From Hypomesus transpacificus (taxonomy: Eukaryota > Chordata > Actinopteri > Osmeriformes > Osmeridae), in assembly GCF_021917145.1 (NCBI RefSeq), contig NC_061071.1, positions 7,662,072-7,726,071 of the forward strand: a stretch of 64,000 nucleotides of DNA, given 5' to 3'. Of the stretch, positions 1 to 10,492 are shown piece by piece (position 1 is the first letter of the stretch; each line of letters begins with the position of its first letter). A program made the position numbers and the translations under genes. A model generated the notes under the pieces. It did no database searches. It had not been told where the DNA came from and saw only the letters and a list, made by a program, of their open reading frames with translations.

Positions 1-1005
1 AGAATAATGCATGTAGTCTCTTTTCTCATTTGTCTTCACTCAACATCAGACCAGGTTCCCTCTGCTCTCAGGGGCACTGCAAACACTCCTGGACCACCAT
101 GTTGTATTTATGTTAAGGTTGAGCTCAGGTTGTTTTAAGATTCCTGTCCTCTTCGTCACCCCACAGGTCTGACACGGACGTGTGTGTGTGTGTGCGTGCG
201 TGTGTGTGAGTTCACAGCCCCGTGCTGTGTATGAACGTGTGGGAAGTGTGGGGCCGCTGTGACAGACTCAGCTACGTGGCCGCTCAACTGGGTCGGGGGT
301 AACACGTTGCCATGACGACCACTATTTACCGGCCCCCGGGCCGAAAAATGCTTTTTCCTCTCAGACTCTCTTCGACTCTCACTCTGACTCCCTCGCTCTG
401 ACTCTCTCTCTCTCTCTCCTCTCTTGCTTTCGTGCTCTCACTCTCTCTCTCTCTCCTCTCTTGCTTTCGTTCTCTCACTCTTTCTGGTGTCACAAAGAAG
501 TAGGCCGAACTTTTTAACGGCATACTGTACTGAAGAGTCCAAAGCGGAGACCATTTTTTACATACTGTAGAAAATACCGGAACGTTAGGAGCTTCACAGC
601 CAGCTTATCAGAACTTTGATACTTTTGCGTGCCTTGCTTGGCAAGTTAGCGAGCCGTTTACTAATGATGCTGTTGACACTGTGGGAAAGCGATGTAATAG
701 GATATCCAAATCACTTGCAATGGCCACGTTCATCCACTTGTTTCAGGGAATATTCTAGGGCAGCAGGGTTCGTACTGGAAGAATGATCTTTACAATGTGC
801 CAAGACTGTTAGTGTCCGATTCTGTCAAAATAACATCAAAATCGATGGAGGTGAAGAAGTATAAAGGGCCTCTGTAGAACCTTTACCAGCTGGCTATTAC
901 TTTAGAGGAGCCGTGGACTCATATTTCACCCTGGGGATGGAAGAAGAGGAGAAAGAGAGAGACGGAGAGAGATGGAGAGAGAAGGAGCGAGAGACAGAGA
1001 GAGAC

Positions 1006-1008
<3 letters not shown>

Positions 1009-1074
<66 letters not shown>
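1009..1074. repeat. (GA)n microsatellite
   Basis: About 33 uninterrupted GA units, flanked on both sides by GA-rich interrupted repeat (whole tract about 944-1105). The long Arg/Glu or Ser/Leu reading frames across it are repeat artefacts. Confidence 0.95.
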
Positions 1075-1077
<3 letters not shown>

Positions 1078-1879
1078 AGCGAGAGACAAAGAGAAACAGC
1101 GAGAGCGAGACGTGCCACCTAAATTCCACTCTAATGAATAGCCCATCGATTTGTGTTCTGGCTGACCGGGGCTGTCCGCTCCTGCCTGAGAACCCCTCCA
1201 TCCAACTGGGGGGCATGAGTCTAGCTGGGAAGGGAGGTGGGGGGGGGCATGTCTTATCGACTGGTCGCCAGTCTGTGTGAGTCCAGTTGGCATCCAGCCC
1301 CATCATAGTATAGAGCTCACCTCTTCTGGCCCTGTCTCGTTACTTCATTAACATTTAATAGGATAGAGATCCATTATGGAACAGCCTGTGTGTGTGTGTG
1401 TCTGGTTACGCAACGCCTCATCCCTAATTCCTCAGTATTTCACCTAGCAGCAGCAGCCATCTCTTAGGTCTAACCCTTTGAGTTTTTGTAGGCCAACCGC
1501 TGGCATGGAAAGGGGAGATGAGACACTGTGGATTCCCCTGGATGGGCACTATCAGATCATGTACATGCGATGAGTCATGTGACTTCCTGACTCCCTGCGG
1601 TCAAGAGTAAAGAACCTCTTCTATGTCTCTCTGAGAAATGTCCTTTACATACAGCTGCAAATGCTAAGTGTTGTCAGTTGTGCTTTTCATTTGTTTTTGG
1701 GACTGTTTCGTTGTCGACTTCAGTTACAGAATTGGAACATGGAGGTAGAGATTAGGCTACAATCGACAGCATTGAGAATAAATGTGTTCTGGTTTGGTTT
1801 GTATCTCTGAGCATGACATGCACCTGTGATGTAAAGGGACATTACACCACTAAAGAAACTCAGCTGCCAATTGGAAGGC

Positions 1880-1893
1880 GTTGTCATGGCAAC
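1880..1893. promoter_or_regulatory. RFX X-box-like palindrome
   Basis: GTTGTCATGGCAAC differs at one position from the palindromic RFX X-box GTTGCCATGGCAAC. A CCAAT motif lies about 12 bases upstream and a TATATAAG motif about 95 bases downstream. This is motif evidence only. It could belong to a gpm6b promoter or be a chance match. Confidence 0.35.
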
Positions 1894-2942
1894 ACCAAAG
1901 TGGCACACGCAAGAGAGTGCAATTCTCTCAGAGTAACTTCCCTGTTTGTGAGGGGTGGCGCTATTTTTATCAACGGTTATATAAGCGTTAATGCTTGTGT
2001 TTAATGTAATGTCCTTTTTTTTCCACTCTTTTTTTGTCCTCTGAGAACTGGGTGCAGCACAACCAGTCTTGTGGCCAGCCTCTCTCCCAGCCTCTCCCCA
2101 GCCTCTCCCCCAGCTTCTCTCCCAGCCTCTCCCCCAAACACTCCTACTCTACACTCCTGCCCACTTGTCATTGTTAAACTGTCACGGGCATCGCACCAAA
2201 ATGACAGATTGGACGGTTTTGATCAATGTCAATAGATTTCTTCATTCATTGCTTGCTGCATTGTGTTTTTTTGAAACCATGGAAGGAGAAAACAAAGAGA
2301 AATGTCAGGGTACATTGTCATTAAGCCATCTTTTGTTTTGGTCGTCCTTCTGACGCTGGAGAGCTGGCAAGAATTGGAGTTAAAGTAAGATCATCTCTCT
2401 TCTTCACTTTTATATTTTGCATTTAATATCGACTGAGAAAAAGGTGTGAGTCTGTCCACTCCCTGTGCTGGGCATGAATGGAGTTAGCAACAGCAGTCCC
2501 TTGGTGCCCCAGAAACCTCCTCTTAATGATCTACATAGCAATCATTTATTTAGAATTAGATCCCGCATAATTCACGTGACAGGATAAAGGAACTTGTGAA
2601 TATTTCTGTCCTTAAGGAAAACTCTAGGAGAGGGAAATCTTTTCAGCAGGCAGTAGAAAGATTTGAAACTCGTGTGACGGTCATGTAATATTCAACACTC
2701 TTGGGTTTTTGTGAATACGGGAAGAAGGGGTGAGAAAAAGGATGAGGGAAAAAAAGAGTTTACCCATTGTTGCCCATTTGTTGTTTTCCATATAAAATAT
2801 CATAATCCACAAGTCACTTACTTTTCACCCAGTTTCACTGATAATAGGAATCTGTCAGTAGCAAGGGAAAATGTAAGTCTTCCTCTGTGTTTAATCGACC
2901 CCCCCATGTTAAATAAAGTGTGCTCTCTGTCTCCCCTAACAG

Positions 2943-3131
2943 GCTGTTTTGAGTGCTGCATCAAGTGTCTGGGCGGAGTACCCTACGCTTCTCTGGTAGC
3001 CACCATCCTCTGCTTCTCTGGGGTGGCTCTGTTCTGCGGGTGTGGCCATGTGGCCCTGACCGGTACCTTGACCATGCTGGAGAACCATTTCTCCACTGTG
3101 ACCAGCGACCACGCCACTCTCACCTTTGTGT

Positions 3132-3176
<45 letters not shown>

Positions 3177-6100
3177 GCTGCCTCTGTTCCTGAGTCTGTG
3201 TTTGTATCTGCATGTGTATGTACAATTATTTATTTCTACAGCACCGGTTAAACCTACCTAGTCTAATCAAGAACACATCAATGATTTCAAATATCTTACG
3301 ATGACGTGTCGCTAACGTACATGTTCAGAAGTTCTGTCCAAACCGCGTGTCCATGTGTGCATGACTGAGCGTTTTTCCTGTGACGCCTCGCTTAGGATCC
3401 AGATCCTGCAGTACATCATCTACGGCATTGCCTCCTTCTTCTTCGTGTACGCCATCATCCTGCTGGCCGAGGGCTTCTACACCACCAGCGCCGTGAAGAA
3501 GGAGCTGCAGAGCGAGTTCAAGACCACGGCCTGTGGCCGCTGCATCACCGCCTTTGTGAGGATACACACACACACACAGGGAGATGCTTTCTCACACCTG
3601 AGTACATGTGTGGACTTAACGCACGTTCGCACTTATTAACACATTTGTTTCAGAGGCTTTGTACAACCACACACACACGCACACACACACACACACAGGC
3701 ACACACACAGGCACACACACAGGCACACCCCTGGAGGGTAGCTCTGGCACAGTTTGTCCTCTCCAGTCTGATTGCTCTAATTGTTGCAGATGTCCAGTAA
3801 CATCAGCCTGGAAGGCCTCTGAGCGTGTGCGTCCCCTGAAGAGCAGTCAGGCTAATATCACAGCTCAGATCTGACTGAGAGGAAGCTTTTTTCAACTAGA
3901 TGGATCTGTTGGAGAATGCCGATGATGATGATGATGCTGAAGGCCCCTTAAGTGTTGTCGTTGTTCACACAGCGATTACAGAGTTTCTCCTAATGATACT
4001 GTTTAAAAGGAAATGGTGATCGTGTAGTGTCACTTGAGAGGGTTTGTTTGCTTTGCTTTATTTGGGTATTTTCATGCTTTATATATAGGATAGCACTGTT
4101 CAAGGTAGACAGGAAAGGCTGGGGATAGAGAGATGGGAAGACATGTAGCAAAGTGTCTGGGCCGGATACGAACCCAGGCCGCTGCGGTGAGACGTCAGCC
4201 CATGTGACACGCACTCGGTGGGCTACATGTTCTGAGCTCTGTGTCCTCTCCTCAGTTTGTGTTCCTGACCTACATCCTGGCCCTGGCCTTCCTGGGCATC
4301 TTCGGCTTCTCCTCCATCCCCGTCTTCCTCTTCTTCAACATGTGGACCACGTGTGGCGCCATGAGGTCCCCCGTGGCCAACATCACCTCCCCCGACTCCA
4401 TCTGTGTGGACGTGCGGCAGTACGGTCAGTAGCCTCTCTCTCTCTCTCTCACACTCTCTCTGTGTGTTAGTTTGTGTGCTAGTGTGATGAGATGGGGATT
4501 ATGACCTATTTCCAAAGCACCGACGCTCCAGCTGTTCTGTAATTTATATCCGCACCTTCTGTAACCTGACCTCTTTGAATGGCCGCGATCATAAAACCTT
4601 TTTATCATCGCATTAGGCCTCTGTTCTTGAACCGATGCGACCCTCGTATTGTAAATCTGTCCCATTAAAACCCTCGTCCTGTTCCGTACCCGCTCCACAG
4701 GCATCATTCCATGGAACGCAACGCCTGGGAAGGCCTGCGGATCCACACTGGGAGACATCTGCAACACCAGCGAGGTATGGAAACATCCGGTGCTTCTCTC
4801 ACAAACCCACTACACCAACATCCAGACCTCGAGAGTTATGACGCAGCATTTATACCCGTTCAAATACATAATCAATGCTATTATGTGTAGCCTAATACTT
4901 GACATGTATTGTGTCTCTTTATTGCTGAAGTGAATCTCTCTCTCTGTGTGGGTTACAGTTCTACTTGTCCTACCACCTGTACATTGTGGCCTGTGCCGGG
5001 GCTGGAGCGACCGTCATTGCGTTGGTAAGCTCTCCACACGCTGCTTACAACCCCCGTGCTCGTGCGTTTGAATTTGCATGTTGCCATGGCATGCCTATCT
5101 GTTGCCATGGTAATCCTCTTTCATGCCTCATGGTTCTCATTCCGTGCGCCTGAGGGTTTGAATCCCACCAAGCTCCCGGGGCAACTCTTTGACCAGGGCA
5201 GCAGGAAGCTAGCTAGTGGCTAATGCTCCCTGGCTTCTGTTGAGGGGTTGGAGAAGAAAGTCTGAAAGCCCCCTGACATGGTTTCGTGCCACAGATAGTG
5301 GGGATTAGAGTATGTATGAATGGGTGGAGCTGCAGCGTCGCTTATTTACAGCCGATTGCTTGTGTTTATCCAATCAATGGGCTTAGCATTAGGTGACAGC
5401 CAAGTTAACATGTTCATGTTTGACGAGGTTAACAGACCTTGATTAGCCAGTCTCATGTGGGTAACTGGGTTAAGGTTCACCAGTTATGTTACCTATAGTA
5501 TGGAGTTAGTCACCCAACTCACTAGGCTATGTTTGGTTAATGCTGTTGCCTTTGAGTATGTGTGTATGTTATGTCTTGTGTAAAGGCGCAAGGGATATTA
5601 AAGAGCTGGCTAATATGCCATATCACGGGGCCGCCCAACCCTGTTCCTGGAGAGCTAACGTCCTGTATGTTTTTAATACATGATAGTAAACTAGCACACC
5701 TGATTCTAATACAGTTCTGGTTGCAAAGCTGAATCAGGTTTATTACAACAGGGGTTGGAATGGAAACCAATGGGGGGTAGCCTGCTGGGTATTGTAGTTT
5801 TGTCTTACCTGGTATACCCTCTGATCTCTCCCCCCAGCTGTTCTACATGATGGCCACCACATATAACTATGCCGTTCTCAAGTTTAAAAGTCAAGGCAAC
5901 GGACGCCCCACAGATTTTGAAGGGTTTTGATGTTGCTAAGGATGGATGTGAGTGGAGAAAGGTAGAAAGGGGAGGACAATGAGGAAATGATCAAGGAGAC
6001 CGAGAGAGAAAGAGGGAAAGATTGAAATGTTTCGTAATGTCATGGCCATCTTACCCACTCTGCTGTTCACTGCACAAACAGATAACTCTGTGTCACTTGG

Positions 6101-7566
6101 TGAAAAAGTTGATATGATCAGAACACAATCAGAGAATGAGGATGATGATGACCATTTCCAGCAATAGAAGGTACTGTAGATGCAAACAAGGGAAATGGTT
6201 TGACAGCTTACTGACCAGACCCCATGCCTAGATCAGTATAGAGCCAGAATGTGAGTCTTGGTTGAGCCACATAATTAGGATCACATCAAGTTAGAGACTG
6301 ATCCTAACCCTGGCATTCTAAACGTGTATCATGTAACTTCAACATGCTAATGCTGTATAATTATCAATAAAAGCCAGGGAAATGTGCTGTAGGCGTGTAA
6401 AGACTGAAGTGCAAAGAGAAAGGTTAAATAAGTAACGAGTGGGAGATGTATTGCACATGCATGTAATATAGATTTGTAATAGGTCAGCGATAATGTACTT
6501 TAATGAGTAGATGTAGAGTAGTTTGATAGAAAAGGTCAGGCTGAACTTCTTTACACCGTAAGCCTTTGTGCCTGTACCCTTTATGGAAAGACTAGTGTGT
6601 CAGATATCAGCTAATGTTTTGCAATGTTTTTTTCTGCACAATAAACAACAATGTGGCCAAAAACGTGTCATCTCCTCAGTGGAAGGTCAACCTATTTAAT
6701 TTGAATTGGTATCACTAATACCTCACCATACAGTCACCCACCATCTCAAGTCCTACAATGCACATGTTACATTACATTTAACAACTAGTGATGACTGTGT
6801 AGGGATGACGTGTGTGTTGTGTGTGTCACAGTATTAACTTATTTAGCTGCTTTGGCTGACTAACACACACTCACCAACCCCCTCTCCACTCCTCTGCTCC
6901 ATCTCTCCACCCCTCTGCTCCATCTCTCCACTCCTCTGCTCCATCTCTCCACTCCTCTGCTCCATCTCTCCACTCCTCTGCTCCATCTCTCCACTCCTCT
7001 GCTCCATCTCTCCACTCCTCTGCTCCATCTCTCCACCCCTCTGCTCCATCTGTCCACCCCTCTGCTCCATCTCTCTACCCCTCTGCTCCATCTCTCCACT
7101 CCTCTGCTCCATCTCTCCACTCCTCTGCTCCATCTCTCCACTCCTCTCCTCCATCTCTCCACCCCTCTGCTCCATCTTTCCACCTCTGTGCTCCATCTCT
7201 CCACCCCTCTGCTCCATCTCTCCACTCCTCTGCTCCATCTCTCCACTCCTCTGCTCCATCTCTCCACTCCTCTCCTCCATCTCTCCACCCCTCTGCTCCA
7301 TCTCTCCACTCCTCTGCTCCATCTCTCCACTCCTCTGCTCCATCTCTCCACTCCTCTCCTCCATCTCTCCACCCCTCTGCTCCATCTCTCCACCTCTCTG
7401 CTCCATCTCTCCACAGATCCACTATCTCATGATCCTGTCGGCCAACTGGGCTTACCTGAAGAGCGCCTGCAACACACACGCCTACCAGGACATCAAGACC
7501 AAGGACGACCAGGAGATTGATGCAGAGGCGCGCTCCAAGGACGGCCAAAACTCCTCCTACTCATAA
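2943..7566 (+). CDS. gpm6b: Neuronal membrane glycoprotein M6-b (proteolipid family), 5' partial, spliced
   Basis: Four-pass membrane protein of the PLP/DM20/M6 family, found in neuronal and glial plasma membrane. Exons fitted with GT-AG sites and continuous phase: 2943-3129, 3396-3555, 4256-4424, 4701-4774, 4959-5024, then either 5838-5930 (7a) or 7417-7566 (7b). The translation begins [20 protein letters not shown], the Cys-rich (palmitoylated in the family) M6 start. It continues with [20 protein letters not shown], the extracellular sequon [18 protein letters not shown] and [12 protein letters not shown]. These read as M6B and not PLP1: no PLP1-specific insert is present, and the alternative C-terminus starting IHYLMILS is characteristic of GPM6B. 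The initiator exon lies outside what I can identify; the first base of exon 2 is codon position 2. Intron 3 holds a SINE and intron 6 paired X-box motifs. Convergent with rab9a, as in human Xp22.2. Confidence 0.93.
3134..3173. repeat. (GT)n microsatellite at a splice donor
   Basis: GT repeat starting immediately after the GTAAGT donor of the first identified gpm6b exon (exon ends 3129). Confidence 0.9.
3668..3727. repeat. CA microsatellite with 12-bp higher-order unit
   Basis: CA repeat that resolves into three copies of a CA tract capped by GG, inside gpm6b intron 3. Confidence 0.85.
4055..4240 (-). mobile_element. Probable tRNA-derived SINE in gpm6b intron
   Basis: Read on the minus strand, GGTTCGTATCC (4174-4164) matches a pol III B box. 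It is followed by a body ending in an A-rich AAATACCCAAATAAAG-like tail near 4055. The motif GATACGAACCCAGGCCGC next to a Tyr/Pro-tRNA-like context recurs widely in fish genomes as I remember them. The element ends only a few bases before the acceptor of gpm6b exon 4 (4256). Family name not assigned. Confidence 0.55.
5080..5114. promoter_or_regulatory. Two RFX X-box-like sites 21 bp apart
   Basis: GTTGCCATGGCATG at 5080-5093 and GTTGCCATGGTAAT at 5101-5114 each contain the palindromic core GTTGCCATGG. The starts are 21 bp apart, about two helical turns. They sit in the gpm6b intron 55 bp after exon 6. They could be an RFX-bound enhancer. Motif evidence only. Confidence 0.4.
5626..5768. mobile_element. 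Short nonautonomous DNA transposon-like repeat (MITE)
   Basis: The left end CCCAACCCTGTTCCTGGAG and right end CAACAGGGGTTGG are inverted relative to each other across about 140 bp, with internal CACCTGATTCTAAT. I recall this consensus as a very common fish interspersed repeat, but the family name is not certain. Located in the gpm6b intron before exon 7a. Confidence 0.55.
5838..5930 (+). CDS. gpm6b: gpm6b alternative terminal exon 7a
   Basis: Follows a strong polypyrimidine tract plus CAG. It encodes [20 protein letters not shown] and 10 more residues before TGA (30 residues). The first 17 residues match the canonical fourth membrane segment and cytosolic start of M6 proteins. The tail then diverges from the usual REDCC..TKF-type ending of mammalian M6B. 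Mutually exclusive with exon 7b. Confidence 0.85.
   Translation: MFYMMATTYNYAVLKFKSQGNGRPTDFEGF
6367..6645 (+). terminator. Poly(A) signals for gpm6b 7a transcripts
   Basis: AATAAA occurs at 6367-6372 and again at 6640-6645, about 440 and 710 bases after the exon 7a stop and before the minisatellite. Either could end the short mRNA isoform. Confidence 0.5.
6884..7415. repeat. 21-bp minisatellite abutting a splice acceptor
   Basis: About 25 tandem copies of a 21-bp pyrimidine-rich unit (sense strand CTCTCCACTCCTCTGCTCCAT) with single-base variants. Because 21 is a multiple of three, the antisense strand has open frames of a 7-residue repeat (MEQRSGE type), which I treat as artefacts. The final unit reads CTCTCCACAG and supplies the acceptor of gpm6b exon 7b. 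Confidence 0.97.
7417..7566 (+). CDS. gpm6b: gpm6b alternative terminal exon 7b
   Basis: Encodes 49 residues, starting [18 protein letters not shown], with an acidic and Ser-rich cytosolic tail ending NSSYS, then TAA. It matches the known alternative C-terminus of GPM6B (IHxLMILSxNWAYLK, followed by AYQDIK). It joins in phase to exon 6 (VIAL). The acceptor AG at 7415-7416 falls in the last unit of the 21-bp minisatellite. Confidence 0.9.
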   Translation: MHYLMILSANWAYLKSACNTHAYQDIKTKDDQEIDAEARSKDGQNSSYS

Positions 7567-10486
7567 GGGCAGAAAGACACGCTCCCCACATCCACCCCCC
7601 CCTTTTCCTCCTCTCCACTCCTGCACCCTTCCCCCCCCCCCTCCACCACTATCTACACTTAACCTCACAAGCTTCCCACTCCCCCACCCTTTGAGTAAAC
7701 CAACACCATGGTCACGTTCGCTCGACCCGAACGGGAGTGGACGGCTTTCGTAAACAGTAGACGGTAGATGAGAGTTCCCGGTTGGTCGAGCTCATTGATG
7801 TGGTCTACCTGGTTGCCGAATGTCCTCTCCCGTTCAGCGAGGAAGTGAACGGTACCTGGCTGTGATTGGCTCCCAGCTCCGCTCTGAGGCCACACAGCTC
7901 TTACACAGCTCCTAACAAACAGCCTAATGACATGGTCTCTGTCTGCACTAACTCCTGAGGAAGAAAGACAGGAACTTCCTCTCTTTTTTGGTGTTTTATA
8001 TACGTATATATATGAATATATTGTGCGAATGTGTATGAATGTTGTTGTTTTTTTAATACGTTTCAAAGTATGCCAGGTTTACTATGATATTTATTTTTTC
8101 TTCTGTCTCTCAGATATTTTTCTCCTTCGATCATTTTCCACATCTCTGACGGTATCGTTTTTTTTATGCTAATGCTTAAAATATCACACTATTTAAGTAA
8201 AAGAAAATTGACTTTAAATACAAAGCCCATATACACAAAGCACTGAAACGTGCCACTCATTGAAAGAATCCTTGATCTTTAGTGATTCTCTTCTTTATTA
8301 CTATTTTGTATTGTTGGCTACCGATTACAATTCATTTCTGAACTGAGAAACATGCACCGTGTGTTTTATGATTCTACACAATAACTGGTGTGCTACTGGC
8401 TTTCAGAGCTGCCGAGCTATCACATCATTCTTAGGTCCCAGAGGAGAACTCTATCTAGGCCCTGTCTGGTCTAAAACAATGCCCTGGTTCCTGTTCTCTC
8501 TCCTGAGTAGATCTAGGACAGTCAGACCCAAGCGACCGACATGGCTGTAACTCCACCTTGACCTCTAATAGCTAGAACTGCCTCTAGCTTGCTTGAACCT
8601 ATCCAGTCAATCAGATTTACACACGTGTCAAGGGAGTAGGGGCAAGAGGTTGTACTGGACCGGTCCCGTTGCATAATATCTCAGCGTCATATTTCTCTAG
8701 GTCAAGCTGGGCCTATGAGTACAGCTCTCTAGATCAAGGCTACACTGTCTTGCTCTATGGCCAAGTGAATGACATACTGGATACCTCAGGTGTGAAACCA
8801 CATACATAAACTACCCTAGATTTAGACCATGGATTTTTTATCAGCAAGACACAAGCTCAAGTGTAAAGCTCATTAGTTTTATCACTCTTAAGAGGTGATA
8901 TATGCTTACCTACTTCCCCAGCTTTAAATTTACGGAATTGACATGGCTTTATGTGTTTTTTTCCACGTTTCTCAAGTGTATCCCATGTACTAAATGGATG
9001 AGGTTCACCTGTATATATATATGGACCAATCTGAGAGATCGTTTATTTGAAATACACCTCCAAAATGTGGAGGACATGGTTAATGTTCTACCATGCTATT
9101 TTCTCCTCAGTCACAAATATGTAATTATTCCCTTTGCAATATGTGTTTAGCATTCAAATACTAGTTCTGAATTTGATATTATGTAATGTAACATCTTTGA
9201 ATGGTAAGTTGTGGGAGGGGAACAGATCCAGTATATAGTCCTAATGAATTGAGGTGCTTGTATTGTATACAGTTTAAAATGTGAAAAAATGAAATTATTT
9301 TAATGTTTTCTCAGTTTTAGGCAGCTGGATTTTCCTTGAGATTCAGTAATGAATAACTTGACTTGGATTTAATTGAAATGGTTAGTGATTATTTTACTAT
9401 GGCTAGCCAAATGAGTGACTGCAAATGAGTGAGTCCCATTTTCAGGCCTTTACTTGAGCCACACAAGACTGTTTGGATGTTTACAATATAAAGATATAAC
9501 CAGTCAGGAATTTTCTTATTTTGATTTTATCAGATTTACAACCGAGAACTTTATTCTACACTGATTATCACTTGTTAGTTAACTCTTAAAACAGTGTAAC
9601 AAGTAATATTTTACCTTTCATGGAAAGCATGTCAGTATTTGTCCTCGTGTTCAAATGTCTGAAAACAGAAAAAAGGACTATATTGCCATGTATGTTATGT
9701 TTGATAAACGTGCTTTGCCACTGGGTGATGTAGGCAAACTCGCATTCAATTTCATATTAACAAGATGCGTGTCAGGGTGTGTCGTTGTTTCCTCGTTATT
9801 GCATGAAGGAGACATGACTGTGTCTTTGCAGTTTTCAGGTGATGTGTAGTCAATTGTACTGACAACTATGGTAGGCAGTGTTTGCCCCACCCACTCTCTT
9901 TTCTAAAGAAATCCATTGTACTTTGATGGCATTGTAGTCCCTGTAGTTGTTGAATTATTGTTTGTTTTTTTAAGTTTAAAATAGTAAAATGACTCCTATT
10001 TAGTGATGATTTTTGTAACCTTCTCTAGTAAAAACCGATATTTTTTATTATCGTGATACCGGCTCACTTTGACTCTTCTGTCCAGCAAGTATGTTGCATA
10101 ATGTGATATATAGATCATGTCAGCCCATTGGAGCCATTGAGAAGTTGACCTAACACCTCACAGTGGTTACCTGCCATAAACAATGTTGCCATTACATTTT
10201 ATATCAGCTTGTGTCTCTGTGCTGGTAAGAGTATTCATAGGTAAAGACCTCATTGAAAATACTAGATCTCTCAGTCAGGAAACCCCACAGTACGTTGTTC
10301 AGTCACCTTAATTATGGACTGAGGAGTCCATCTGGTGGGCATGATTAGTATTTTTCACTTCACAATCACGATGTTCAGGACAAGTTGTACATCGCATCAT
10401 TTCTGCTCATGTTTCAAAACCTGAAAGACATGTTGGCTATTACAGACAGGACAAATGAAAGGCTCCCATCTTCTCAAATTACCAAC
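7567..10486 (+). other. Probable long 3' UTR of gpm6b 7b isoform and convergent intergenic DNA
   Basis: No coding potential recognised. AT-rich sequence typical of a long brain-gene 3' UTR. I found no AATAAA on the + strand until 10860-10865, which lies beyond the rab9a poly(A) signal on the opposite strand, so the true end is unclear. Confidence 0.4.
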
Positions 10487-10492
10487 TTTATT
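10487..10492 (-). terminator. Poly(A) signal of rab9a
   Basis: TTTATT on + is AATAAA on the minus strand, 1.3 kb after the rab9a stop. The region 10493-11786 would then be the rab9a 3' UTR; it has no other recognised content. Confidence 0.45.

Larger units (their letters stand above)
1..2942. other. Upstream/intronic DNA of gpm6b, no coding exon identified
   Basis: No coding exon is recognised here. The first recognised gpm6b exon begins at 2943 and needs one base of a Gly codon from an earlier exon, so this stretch is either gpm6b intron 1 or its 5' flank. It holds CT- and GA-rich arrays (about 353-485 and 955-1085), a short pyrimidine minisatellite near 2075-2135, and a possible promoter-like cluster at 1865-1985: CCAAT at 1868, an X-box palindrome at 1880-1893, and TATATAAG at about 1978. 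I could not find a convincing exon that ends in ATGG before a GT donor. Confidence 0.5.

Noticed and set aside
1738..1750. ATGGAG followed by GTAGAG as a gpm6b first exon
   Set aside because: Joining it to the acceptor at 2943 gives the wrong phase for the conserved GCFECC start.
3606..3874. His-Thr-rich small frames in gpm6b intron 3
   Set aside because: CA microsatellite translated; they lie inside an intron.
6843..7548. Minus-strand frames of 157-187 residues with MEQRSGE-type repeats
   Set aside because: They are translations of the 21-bp minisatellite, whose period is a multiple of three, so all frames stay open. No family features and no promoter.
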